Shown here piece by piece: positions 47,401 to 58,463 of a DNA stretch of 64,000 nt (position 1 is the stretch's first letter; every line of letters begins with the position of its first letter). The DNA is from Euonymus europaeus (Eukaryota; Streptophyta; Magnoliopsida; Celastrales; Celastraceae): assembly GCA_963580455.1 (NCBI GenBank), contig OY756972.1, positions 21,157,001-21,221,000 of the forward strand, read 5' to 3'. Made by a program: the position numbers and the translations under genes. The notes under the pieces are model-generated. The model had not been told where the DNA came from. It did not search any database and saw nothing but the letters and a program-made list of their open reading frames with translations.

Positions 47401-49444
47401 CTTCAAAGACATTATAAGAATAAAAATTGATATTAACTCCAATGATAACGATGCAACAACCTTCTGCCAACTGTTGTTGCAGCAGCTGAACCAATGGCAT
47501 GGGCAACATTTCATATCGGCATTAGAGGCAGAAATTCTTGGTAGATGCTTCACCATCAGATAACCTTCTTTCAGCTTTGGGCCATAGTCCCGTGAAAAAG
47601 ACAACTTAGAGACCTCCAAAAATTTGCAAACCTACAAACAAGAACCACTCATTACTCTTATGTCTAAACACCCCTGAAATATTTCTTTACAGGTAACAAA
47701 AATACTAGAAAATATCCAGAATTGTATTATTTTCCATTCCCGTTCAGAAAGGTCTCTGATTCTATCGTTACGCTCTGTGCTTGCTTGTACTTAATAAGCT
47801 TCATTAAAAATTATCTACACATTATTTACATGTTCTAAAGTAGCCTCATTTTTGTGGCATGGAGTCAGGAGGGTGTACGGAAGTTTCTCATCAAAAAATT
47901 TTGTAATCACCTCTCGAGAATTTACAAGGTCCATATTCCCCAGAAAGTGATTCAAATAACCTTGCATTGCCACCTTCGCTCTGTCTGACATGCTTTGCTG
48001 TCCCCGCAATGCTGGCCGAAGAATTGACAAAGCAGCACTGGACGGAACATCCCTGCAAAACAGAACTCCATTGTAAGAACTACTACGAAAACTACACGCA
48101 GAGATCTAAATAAAATAAATAAATCACCTATTTCTGACACTTTCTTCTTGATGCACAGGAACAGCCCCATCATCAGGTTCATCATCGTCTTGCACAACAG
48201 CTACTTGATCTACTATTCCTAAGCTCTGAAGCCACTCTTTAACCTTTCAAGCCATAATCAAAGATCTAGTCACTTTTCACATGCTCACACTCACTGAGGA
48301 ACCTTCAAAAGCCTGCATGAGAAGGCTTCTGATGGTAACATCTAAGAAGACATAGATTGAAGGGCGTTATCGAGTGTAGAGGCAAACCTGCTCTTGTTTC
48401 TCATGGAATTCCGCAATGATCACACGTTTCTTCAATGCAAAATGTAAGTAAAGAACTTGTGAAGCTTTCTTCAGTAACCGCCACTTGTACTGCTAAGTAG
48501 AAATACAGTCAATACATCAACAAAAAGACAACTGCTCTCAGTAAAATACTAACTACAATGGAACTTGAACCTAACAAATGGTAGAATTATAAAAAGGAGG
48601 ACATATAGTTCATTAATATGATGTTCTGCGAGACACCATATCATCAATAACTAAAAGATTGTTGTCTAAACACTGCAACATTGAATGGTCTTCAACTCAT
48701 AACTAGATTCATTGCTCACTTTCGCGAGATTAATCATCGAATAAAGTAACTATTAAAGTGAGATATTGATAATAGTCCAACAAGCAATCTTCCATTATTC
48801 ATTCCAATTTCGTCAAGTATGGTGATAGGAGGAAACAAATTTCACCAGGTTTACAGTAAAATAAACATTAACTTAACCATTGCGGCAGACACAATAATAT
48901 ATGCATGACAATATATTCCCATAGTTGCTACATTAGTCAAACACAGTTCAACAACTATTGCGACTAATGCCGTCTTAGTTTCCGAAGTCATCCTGAATTT
49001 CAAACAATCAAATGAAGAAGAAAATCTAACAATCATGAGCGGTTCAATACCAACAAAAATTAACATATTCCCAGAACATACCAAATTTGAGAAAATAAAT
49101 GACAGCAACACACAATAAACTATTCAAATGAACAGAAAACATAAATCTACACAAATGCATACCTTAACACACAAAAATATAAAAATACACAGAAGAACAA
49201 GAGATGCAGTCAGTGCCTGTTTGTATTGGAACTCAATGGTGTAGGACAGGAGCATCGGACTGATATCACCGGTCTCCGGTCTCGAGACGGACACGATCAT
49301 TCCGGTCGGCAACTCCTCAAAGATGCGCTCCGTATCGATACATTGCCGAGAAGAGGAACCGAGCAGCATTCGATTAGGTTGCATTGCATTTTCATCTTCC
49401 GATGACCGCATGGCTCCGGCAGCGATTAGTCTCTCTGTCGACAT
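41473..49444 (-). CDS. PLDZETA: Phospholipase D zeta (PX-PH-PLD), about 20 exons
   Basis: The exons can be followed from [12 protein letters not shown] (49,444) to [13 protein letters not shown] (41,473) on the minus strand, nearly all with GT..AG sites. Order: PX domain ([37 protein letters not shown] at about 48.5 kb, [17 protein letters not shown] at 47.9 kb); PH domain ([17 protein letters not shown], 47.5 kb, to [11 protein letters not shown], 46.7 kb); first HKD motif HHEKLVIID (45.7 kb); a variable linker (45.07-44.54 kb); second HKD motif HSKLMIIDD (42.7 kb), then [17 protein letters not shown]; and the C-terminal [20 protein letters not shown]. Both HxKxxxxD catalytic motifs are intact. 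PLD zeta hydrolyses phosphatidylcholine to phosphatidic acid without calcium and acts in root hair growth, auxin transport and phosphate starvation. One oddity is the exon 1 donor. Confidence 0.96.
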
Positions 49445-49700
49445 CAAAGAAACAACCACTCTCAGACTCGCTACTAGTACTTCCTGTTAATAATCCACCG
49501 GAAGCTCTTTCTTGCATCTCAATTTCCCGGCGGAAAAATATAAAGAGAGGATTGACGAACAGAGAGTGTCGTTCAAGGGAGGATCGAAGCAGTTTTATAT
49601 TTACCGGTTTTTCGAGGCTCTGTACCGGGAAAGACAAGAAAGACTGAGATGGATGTGATTCCTTCACCGTCACTAACATGTAAGTTTGGTGAGTTTTGAA
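49445..49700 (-). promoter_or_regulatory. 5'UTR/promoter side of PLD zeta
   Basis: The 250 bp upstream of the start are likely 5'UTR. Open frames on both strands here lack any family feature. TATA position not called. Confidence 0.4.
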
Positions 49701-50906
49701 CTTCTATGTGACGCGTTGTGATTAGGGCATGATTAAGCAAAAAAAGTTCACACGTGGCAAAGTTTAAGGTTGAATGGATATATCTTCCGTGAACCCGCTG
49801 GTTATCCTAGTTCCATTTGGATTCAATTTTCCCTTGCTTCCTATAATTTCCTTTAAAAAAAATTAATGGATAAACTAATTTCTAAATTTGTTGTTTTGGA
49901 ATATTACATGAAAAAGTAATGGAAAACCCCTTAAACAGACAACATTTTACTCAACAAAAACACTTAATTTCACAGATTTAGCCTAAGAATTGAATCAATT
50001 CCTGTTGGCAACTGCAATTTTGGTCATTTTCATAAATACATTGTGATGTGGAGCAATGCATATCCAAAATGGAATCGCATCCAGAATATCCAACTTGGTG
50101 CTAACTCACTAGAGAATATGCTTTCAAAGCATAAAGGAATTCCACTTGTCTATCTATTTAGTAAACTATTTTTAAGACCATCTTACAACTCAGCTGTATT
50201 ATTCCAGCAAAATTGGAAATACATATTTTCAACAAAACTTCAGATTCCATCACAAGTCTCTGTGAAATTCACAACTGATTAAAGTCTCACATCCAATAAA
50301 TATAAAATATTTAGTGATTAACATAAATGGATGTATCCATAATCTAATGCTTAAAAACTTTTGGATTCATACTTAACTCTTAAAAAACTACACTAGCACG
50401 TACCCCTCATGGCTGTATGTGCGAACACTCCTCGATCATCTCTCTCCGAGAGTTTGACATGGAAGTGGGTTTGTATTTAAAAAGACACTGGCTTGTCATC
50501 TTCACACTTTCTGGTAAAAAATTCTCAATAAGGATGTTTTTGATACTGGACAGAAATATAATCCCAAAATGATGCTCTTTTAAGCTAAAGCCTTTTTTTT
50601 CTTTCTAAACACGAGTTAACACAAATATGTAATCTCTATTTGATCCTCAATGAATGTGAAGTATTGAATGATAAGTGAATCCTACATGTGTATTGATAAT
50701 CAAAGACTAAAGTGCATGCAACATAGATTTTGGGGTAAAATGGAAAACATATTTTGGAAGTCTGTGTTACAAAACATATATTTGATTTTATTTTTAAACA
50801 AAATTATGAACAAAACAATGACAATCATATGCAAGTGTTGTTGCTGTTTGAACTTGTGTCATCCAGTTTTGAACTTCTTACATTACCAAAGAACGAGCCA
50901 AAAGAT
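49701..50906. other. Spacer between PLD zeta and the TPR gene
   Basis: AT-rich sequence with no recognised gene; the right edge is the 3'UTR of the TPR gene. The plus-strand frames at 50.0-50.3 and 50.7-50.97 kb have no family features, and the second overlaps the last TPR exon antisense. Confidence 0.4.
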
Positions 50907-53747
50907 CTAGTCAGTGCTCCAATTTCGACAAAGGCAGTGAACTTTGGCAAGGGAAACCATATAATCATCTGACCTGAAATAAGAAATGCATATTACTTAA
51001 GCTTAAAAAAAAAAAATCACGAGTTTGAATGTAATTTGAATTCGAACCTTTGACCATAAGTAGACTGAGCAGCAGCGATTATATGAAATTTGGCTGAATC
51101 TAATTTATTCTGCAAAGGTAGAAGTTGGTCAGACAAATCAAGGAAAAATATATAAAATCAGATCAGCAAGCAATCTTTCCAATGCATTGGATCGTAAACA
51201 TTATGTATATTGAATCACGTTTCTTTTTGTCAGCATGGCGATTAACTTTATAGATACTCAAGTGCACTACATGATGATGCGTCATCATTAAATAACTGAT
51301 AGATCACATTGAGAAAGAATAAAGTGAAAAAGAATTTCATTTGCCAAAGAAACTGTAACCATTGTCCTAATCGGAAATATAGCCAGGGATTGATAATTCT
51401 AGGAGTAATCCGAATGTTTAATGGCAACTTAGTATATACTAGTTTCTTTTTCACGCTAGAAATATATGAGGGTTACAACAACTTTACTACTATAGTCCTA
51501 TAGCTAGAAGAAGAGAAGTTTTATGTTTTCCCTAATTAGCAGGGACGAGGGATTAGAACTGGCCGCCCTGCTGTCCAAATGGCAGCTCAAGCTGGTGAAT
51601 TCCCGATTACCAAAAAAAGGGAGAGTGAACTGCCCAGGACGGCTGCCCCGGGTTTAGAACTGGCCCAACTATCGGAAGGGCACATTGAGCTAGGGAATTC
51701 TTGATTACCAAGAAAAAGGGAAAAGTGAACTACTCTGCAACTCTCAAATATGGCCTTTTTTATGACTCCGGATGCTCCAACAAGAAGCCTTGGCAGGCAA
51801 AGGTTGGGCTATGGGACAAGAAAAAGGTTTGGGGTGTCTGTGCAACTGTGCATTATATTTCCCTCTTCACTGTAAGCTTCCTCGGCACTCTCGAATATAT
51901 AACAGTAAGCAAGTCGCCACAAAAAATCTTGCTTGAATAAGCGGAATGCATTAAAATTAGCCAACAAGTATTTCTTATTGTCATGAGAAAGGGTGGCCTA
52001 TTGTCAAGCAGCATGCAGAGGGTTTGCACAAACCTGAGATTCACAATAAAGCCCGGCGTATAAAGAAGCATAGAAATATTCATTCTCCCCGTCATTAGAA
52101 AATGCAGCCACAAGCTGTACAGTAAAATCACTCACCTCAGTAAGGTCAAATTATTCAAGTAAATGCAAGTAGACTTTCCCGCATAAGAGAGTGCGAAACC
52201 TCATGTCAAAACTAAATAATGAAGCTATTTTTCTTTCAATATCAAAAGCTTAAAAATATTTCTAAAAAGAAAAACGGATTGGCTAGGGGAAGCCTCCCTA
52301 AGCCCAACAGTGTACTCAAAACGAGGCCAAAAAGAATTTGTTGTCAATTTCTTGCATGTAACTGAAAATTTTCATGAGAAGTGCTGTTATGTAGATGTGA
52401 AGACCTTGTAGGATATGAAATTAATTAAACCCCTTTCTGATCTTTCACAACTAGTTCAAATACATTCAATTAAGTAAACAGAAAAAAATATCAAATTGTT
52501 CCTTACCTTCTCTGGATCACCACCATCTTTGAACAGATTGTAAGCTTCCCGCATGATGGGCCGAGGATCTCTCCCTACGTGCAATCAGCTAGCACCATTT
52601 GAATGAACTATTCATATTCATCCATAAAACATGCAAGGTTTAAACCCCTAAAGCATAATTGGACTGCCATTCAAGGTCTAGGAATTCAGAACTTAGCATA
52701 CTTACTGTGTTCAAATGATCAAATGGAGATAAAATTTCTCCAGAATGTTCTAATTTTATTAGCAACTTGCTAATTCATCCAACTTTATCCTATTTTGTTA
52801 TGTTATTCCTTTGATAATATTCATACACATAGCTTGCCTCAAGAAACCGTTTCCTTGCTTCATGAACTCCATATAGCTGAGCTTCACAAAGAAAACACCA
52901 TATAGACTCTTCTGTGTCATTTGGATTCTGCGCAACATCTAACCGGAACTGCTCCGCCCCATCTTCAAACCTGATCAGAGAGAACCAAGATAATGATAAC
53001 CACATAATCTTCTCACATACAGAAGAAAACACATAATTTGTAATTCCAAATAGTTTCGATTAGGCTCTATGAGGCTCAAATCAACGATTGTTTCAGCTGT
53101 TACTAAATATTAAAGGATACACAAGAAGAACGCCAGTACCTATTAAGATAGTAAAGTGAAAGCCCTCTCTGCCAAAGATCTGTATTATTGAAACCACCAT
53201 CAACATCATCAATTTTGTTGTGTGCTGTGCCATGTATGCTCATAAATAAAAAATCCCAATTTTCGGAAGAAACCCCTTAATAAAAAAAAAATCTTGTGAT
53301 ACCTACAAGCCTTTTGACGAGGATCAAGTTCTATTGCCTTATCGAACTCTACTACAGATCCCAAAACGTCACCCTTCAAAGAAACAAAAAAAAAATTATG
53401 ATTGCAAATCAGGATTATCTCTTCTAAAAGGATTTTTCACACTAAAAAGCTCAAAACTTTACCTGTCTAAAGAGTAGCATTCCACGTCTAATGGCGAGAA
53501 CAGCTTCACGGGAATTGTTTCCTGTCAAAGCATCCCAGATTCCAGACACTGGAGGAAGAAACAATCTCCTGGAAACTGTCATTAGTGGGTGTTGAGAGTT
53601 GTGGACTAATCTCAAAGGAATCGTGGAAACAAAGTGAAATCTGGAATGGATTTGAAGCGAAATTGGAGGTGAAACAGAGAAATAGAAACGGTGGCGAATG
53701 GGGGAGGAAGTGATGGAGGATGGTTTGGGTATGCGAAAGGAAGCCAT
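50907..53747 (-). CDS. Chloroplast-targeted tetratricopeptide (TPR) protein, 268 aa
   Basis: Eight exons are read: 53,463-53,747; 53,307-53,373; 53,140-53,179; 52,838-52,970; 52,507-52,578; 52,034-52,114; 51,048-51,109; 50,907-50,973. Together they give a frame of 268 codons. The first about 70 residues are Ser/Arg/His-rich and acid-poor, as in plastid transit peptides. Then come GIWDALTGNN, AVLAIRRGMLLFRQ, GSVVEFDKAIELDPRQKAYL, RGLSLYYLNRFEDGAEQFRL, ESIWCFLCEAQLYGVHEARK, DPRPIMREAYNLFKDGG, FYASLYAGLYCESQNK and the end HCLCRNWSTD. This is a conserved plant TPR family I remember as uncharacterised; TPRs act as protein-binding scaffolds. The 52.84/52.58-kb junction lacks a normal GT..AG pair in the conserved frame. 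The call of family is firm, the intactness of that junction is not. Confidence 0.88.
51551..51730. repeat. Two-copy tandem repeat, about 101 bp, inside a TPR-gene intron
   Basis: GGATTAGAACTGGC..GAATTCCCGATTACCAA..AGTGAACT at 51,551 repeats as GGTTTAGAACTGGC..GAATTCTTGATTACCAA..AGTGAACT at 51,652. It lies in the intron between exons 6 and 7 of the TPR gene. Confidence 0.65.
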
Positions 53748-55150
53748 GGAATCGTCGGAGAATGAAGCTGTTGATAAGGCTCCAAAGGCTAGAGGGAGCG
53801 GGCCACTGCTTTACTTATTAGGTAATATGGGCCTGGACTGAAGCGACGTAAAAAGGCCCAAAAATGAAGGTGCGTTTATTTCACATCTCGTACAATTTAA
53901 AATTGTGAAATCTGCATAAAATATGTCATATTTTGTTGATAACTTAAAATTATTGGTCACACAACTTTAAGTTATGCAAAATGAAATGTTTTTTTAAAGC
54001 TTAAAATTGTGAGACCCCAATATTTTACAACCACATTGCGTAATTGTTCATTCGTATCTTAGAAATTTTCAATTACTCTTATTGTAATACTTTTATTTAT
54101 AATTTTATTTACAAAAATAATTTAACAGAAAATGAACCAAACATTCTACAATATTTTATACAGTTTAAAGCTCTAGCCCACGACTTTTTGCATAATATTT
54201 TTTATAACTTTAAACGCAATGTTTTAGAAAGCTTCAAATTACAAAATTATAAAATATAATTATAAAACAAACGAATAAAATTGGGTATGATATTGGGCTA
54301 GAAATTGGATTTTGTTAAGTGCTACTGCCTACTAGGTAAACTCAAGCCCAAAAATCAAATTAGGCATGACATTGGGCTCGAAACTGTGCTTTACTGCTTA
54401 GTAGTTTTGGTACTGTCTCTGTAAAAGGCTTCATTTATAGTCCTATTATTAGGCCCAATTAAGGCCCATATTTTGGTCGTTCCATGGATATCGCACAGCC
54501 ACAAAATTTCTGTCTCGAGTCTTGACTCTTGTGACAAATAATCCAAAAAAAAACATAAAAAATACTTTGAAGCTGATAAAGTACTATGATAATAAAAACA
54601 AACATACCAATATACAGGTTGATAAAAATTGATTTAAAGTGCATATTAAATTAAATAAGTGTTCCACGTCATCAAGTTAAACTGGTTTAGTTCTCTTTAA
54701 CAGGAGTACTAGTCTAGTTGTTATGATGTCTGTCATTTGTTCAGCGCATGTCGTCATTTAAAGCCAGACACAAAATCAAAATTTGTTGGTTTCCAAGGTG
54801 TGTTGTAAATATATATATATATATATGTGTGTATTTATTTTGATCCGAGTTATGGAAAATATTTTGAGTTTTTATTTATGGTCTAAAATTTAATGTGTTT
54901 AATATTTTAATTTTTTTAAAAAATGACTGAATTCATAAATCTGATAACGAAGCGGGTTTATTGTTGTGTTTTTTTTTTCCCAATCAGAACCAGCCATCCA
55001 AAAAAATGTCGTCATCCTAACGACATCATGTAGATTCGCTTCTTTATATGGATAGATTATATATATATATATATTATTATATATAATTAATGCCAAAAGC
55101 AACAGCATCGTGAATAACTTTCTTTACAGCGAAAAGATGCTTGTTTGCTG
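53748..55150. other. Intergenic DNA with a possible TIR element
   Basis: From about 53,871 (GGTGCGTTTATTTCACATC) to about 54,280 (inverted ATTCGTTTGTTTTATAATT) the sequence looks like an AT-rich MITE with short terminal repeats, but the target duplication is unclear. GGCCCA-type motifs occur just upstream of the TPR start (53,830, 53,858) and at 54,452-54,466. TA-rich microsatellites lie at about 54,811 and 55,051. Confidence 0.35.
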
Positions 55151-57300
55151 GTTCTCTTCAATCCATGGAATGTATGTCAGTTCGAGGTAAGTATTCAAGT
55201 ACTGAATTTTCTTGTGCGAGATGGTTTGTAGAGAGCGTAGTCGTAAATATGATTGATGGCCAAAAATTAGAAGCATTGTTGTATATGTAATTTCTTTTTA
55301 ACTCAATTGTATCTTCGCCTACGCTCTCCACAAATCCTCTTGCATCACTTTTAATTTGCATACTGACGGTACAGAGATAAGGTTGTGTGTGATCTTTGTA
55401 TACATATTGTGGCTTCATTCGCATATGTATAGAGATTGATGGTAAGATATTTGATCCACCGCCTGTTGACGCACGATTGCCATTCACACAATACACGGTA
55501 TTATCAACGGAGGAGGAGTTGGTAATTAAAATCACTAAAATGACAGATTCTCAGCAGATAAATCAAGGTGTGTGTGCGTAATTTATTAGTTGCTTAATCT
55601 AAAATATTGATCTATTGAGATTTTATTTTATTCAGGCTTGATCTATTGAGATTTTGATTTCGCTTAATCACCCCGGGACATGTATTGGGCCTATCGTGTC
55701 CAGTTGTAACAAACAGCCAGGGTTCAGATTGGAAATCAGGGTCAATAATATCTAGGTCAGCTTTATTTACACCCCATGCACCATTTTCCAACATCATTAC
55801 AGTTTTGATGAACTTAATTTTAACTATCTAATTTTCAAGGTATATAATGTTCACAGTACCCACTTTTTATGTTCTGATTGTGTGACAACACGAGCAATAA
55901 ACGTATGTACTTAAATCGCCACCATTTCCTCCAATTGGGCAACATTGACGTCGACAACGTTGTCTTATGATCGCGCCCCCTCAAACAATGCTCTCGATTC
56001 CCGACAAGTGAAGTTATTACAGAGATAAATTGTTGAATCTAGTTACACTCTATTTGTTTTTCCTTTGAAAATTTATTATGTGTCTTAGTGAGTTTATAAT
56101 TGACTCGTGTAATGCTTTTAATTACAATCAATTTTTGGTATTTTATTCAATAGAAGTATCGATCTTTGTTTGATATTTTTTTTTGTTTGACATCTCATAT
56201 AGGTTTCGAGTTCGAGTCTCCTATCTCATTTCCCTATATTCAAAAAATATGTAAATTTTGTGTTACATAAGATGATCTAGTTAGATATTTTTCAATATTT
56301 ATGAGATATAAACATATTAGCGTGTGGTTAGAAAACAATGACATGCAAATAGAGCTCACCTAATATATATGTGAGAAACACAGGTAGCCTTTACAATCAA
56401 GTCCAATATAACAAATGATTGAATGAATTCACATTACAAAAAGGGGGAAAGGGAAGAAGAAGAAGAGATAAAAATAAAAGTTGCTTTGGCTTCTTTTCAT
56501 TGATTCTCTTCATTTTATTCTCCTTCCATGTGTGTCGGGAGTTATATTGAATCCGATTGTGTGTGTGTGTGACTCTCAGATTCTGCTGAATAAACTCAAA
56601 AACCACCAGAGAATTCTAGCTGTGCCTGGATGCTTAATGTCTTCATCTGTCAACTCCATGTCGTCATGTACAAACCAGTCCAGGAAAAAATGTGGTCATG
56701 TTTACGATATATGGTTAATGGTTACAATGCATATATACATATATGTAAATATGTGCGATATACTATACCAACCATCGATGTTTATATATACATACATTCA
56801 TGATTTCGAAGCAAAAAAGAAATGGATGTAATGGTAGGTAGGAGTCGGTCTCTTGCTGGCTACTCGTGTACACACAGGCGGTGGATCAAATATGAAAAAT
56901 CATTTCATATTTGATCTATCGTCTGTGAATGCATAAGTGGTCTTAAAACATATTTTTGTCAATTGGAGAAATATTTTTTGTGACATTGGTATAGTTTAGA
57001 CTCGTATTGAATGTCGAAAAGACAAATTTATTTGGTGTCGAGAAGTTATCGATAAAAGAAAAAACTGACCGATATACTCGAATTTTCTATGAAAAAGTTA
57101 AAAAAAACTTGATCACTGAAGAAAAGTAGAAGAAATGCCTCACATTGTGAGCTCTCAATCACAGCCTACGTACTCACCCACCTTTGCTGGACCAGCTGGT
57201 TAGCATTTCTCAATGAAGGTTTGCAATTCAGTTTCTGACTAATTGGCCTTTTCTTAAAAAATATTAATTTCTCTTTTGCCAAAATTTAGGAGTTCATGTT
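55151..57300. other. Unassigned region with a hairpin and its complementary site
   Basis: No gene is recognised. The minus-strand open frame at 55.16-55.54 kb (125 codons) has no family features. Notable are the perfect 20-bp inverted match between 55,447-55,466 and 56,874-56,893 and the local hairpin at 56,873-56,927. Confidence 0.4.
56873..56927 (+). repeat. 25-bp-arm hairpin
   Basis: The arms are CACAGGCGGTGGATCAAATA (continuing TGAAA) and TTTCATATTTGATCTATCGT (continuing CTGTG), separated by AATCA. Three arm positions differ, and all three would be G-U pairs in plus-strand RNA, so the RNA stem is fully paired. It may be a miRNA-like or MITE-derived hairpin. Confidence 0.7.
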
Positions 57301-57307
57301 GTAATTA

Positions 57308-57500
57308 GGGCCCATTTAATATCCTAGTAGTAACTGTTTTCTGAGTTATCCATCTAAAATGGGCCTAGGCCCATACTTTTACATTGTTGCTTTTGTAATT
57401 TTTGGCGACTGGCGAAGGTCATCTTTGGAAATAAGACGTATACAACGGAACCCTAACCCTAAACCGATCTGGATTCTGGCCCCTATATAAAAAAGGCCTC
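57308..57500 (+). promoter_or_regulatory. Promoter of the snoRNA cluster: site II, telo-box, TATA
   Basis: In order: GGCCCATTTAA (57,309), the perfect palindrome ATGGGCCTAGGCCCAT (57,359-57,374), the telo-box AACCCTAACCCTAAACC (57,449-57,465) and CTATATAAAAAA (57,483-57,494). The combination of site II (TGGGCC/T), telo-box and TATA is well known for plant snoRNA-cluster and ribosomal-protein promoters. Transcription should start near 57,515-57,520, about 120 bp before the first snoRNA. Confidence 0.8.
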
Positions 57501-57634
57501 TTCCACAAATTCATCTGCGTCGGCAATTCGATCCGTCGATTTAGGTCTACTTCTATGAAATTTTAAATTTTCACTGATTACTCGTTTTCAATTTGCTCCT
57601 GAATGATATCTGCTTTTCCTTCCAAAATGATTTT

Positions 57635-57724
57635 GTCAGTGATGATAATGTTTTCATACCCAGCTCATTATGAGACCTCCAAGAGGTCTGGGAATTGAAT
57701 CTAATCCAACATTTATCTGAGCCT
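57635..57724 (+). ncRNA. Box C/D snoRNA, copy 1
   Basis: Box C GTGATGA at 57,639-57,645 and box D CTGA at 57,717-57,720, about 75 nt apart. An internal hairpin AGACCTCCAAGAGGTCT lies in the middle. It shares CCCAGCTC, TGAGACC, GGGAATTGA and AACATTTATCTGA with the copies at 57.86 and 58.07 kb. A C/D snoRNA guides 2'-O-methylation of rRNA or snRNA; the target was not determined. Confidence 0.72.
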
Positions 57725-57857
57725 TTTGCTTATACTTACTGTGATTTACTGCTTTTATGTCCATATATGGATTTCGGGGGACTGATCTGGAAGGTGTGTT
57801 TGTTTTAGAAGTTTGGATTTACTGTTTTTCTTTTGTGAGAATTAATTTGTTTATATT

Positions 57858-57946
57858 TTTCTATGATGATGAATGTTCTAATCCCAGCTCTATGAGACCT
57901 TTTGTGGTCAGGGAATTGACTTTATAAAACATTTATCTGAAACCTT
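57858..57946 (+). ncRNA. Box C/D snoRNA, copy 2
   Basis: Box C ATGATGA (57,863-57,872, two overlapping registers) and box D CTGA (57,937-57,940). The interior is nearly identical to the copy at 58.07 kb: GAATGTTCTAATCCCAGCTC, then TATGAGACCTTTTGTGGTCA with a GACC/GGTC stem. Conservation stops just outside the boxes, as expected of a mature snoRNA. Confidence 0.75.
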
Positions 57947-58068
57947 TTTCAATATCTGCTTTTTTTCACTGGTTGTGTAGTGTTGCATTTCTCATTATGG
58001 CCTTTTTTTCTCGAAGGAGAAGGGATTCTTGGGTTATAATGATAACTATTATACTCTAGCTTCAATCT

Positions 58069-58156
58069 AGGTTATGATGATGAATGTTCTAATCCCAGCT
58101 CTATGAGACCTTTTGTGGTCAGGGAATTGACTTTATACAACATTATCTGAACCTTT
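58069..58156 (+). ncRNA. Box C/D snoRNA, copy 3
   Basis: Box C ATGATGA at 58,074-58,083 and box D CTGA at 58,147-58,150. The flanks AGGTT and AACCT form a short terminal stem. Its body matches copy 2 almost base for base, against clear divergence from copy 1, so copies 2 and 3 are the younger duplication. Confidence 0.77.
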
Positions 58157-58376
58157 TTCAATGTGGAAGTGCCGAAATTCCATGCTATTAGTGGATTAGG
58201 ATTTTTCTGTTATCCTAGATTACAAGAGTTCTGCGTATATAATGTCAAAATCATTTATCAAATTTGTCTCAGCAAGTTTTCTGATTTTGATTTCACGATG
58301 TTCTGGCTAAAGGGAATCTATGGTCATTGTTTTCTTGCATTTTTCATTTTATTTCAGATTACACTTAGTAATGAAG

Positions 58377-58463
58377 GCAAAGCAAGATGATGAAGTTCTT
58401 TAATCTGAATGCTTCTGTTGAATTTTGATCTTATGGGTCTTCAAAGTTCTCTGATTGCTTTGC
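58377..58463 (+). ncRNA. Box C/D snoRNA, different family
   Basis: A perfect 9-bp terminal stem (GCAAAGCAA at 58,377-58,385 and TTGCTTTGC at 58,455-58,463) brackets box C GATGATGA (58,386-58,393) and box D CTGA (58,451-58,454). An internal CTGA near 58,405 can serve as D'. Length of 87 nt is normal. Likely guides are the bases just before each D box. It is unrelated in sequence to the three upstream copies but lies in the same probable transcript, as in plant polycistronic snoRNA clusters. Confidence 0.75.

Noticed and set aside
55158..55535. 125-codon minus-strand frame
   Set aside because: No domain, no splice partners, and composition like non-coding DNA.
56200..56235. tRNA B-box-like GTTCGAGTCTC
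   Set aside because: No A box at the right distance and no cloverleaf could be drawn; more likely part of a repeat.
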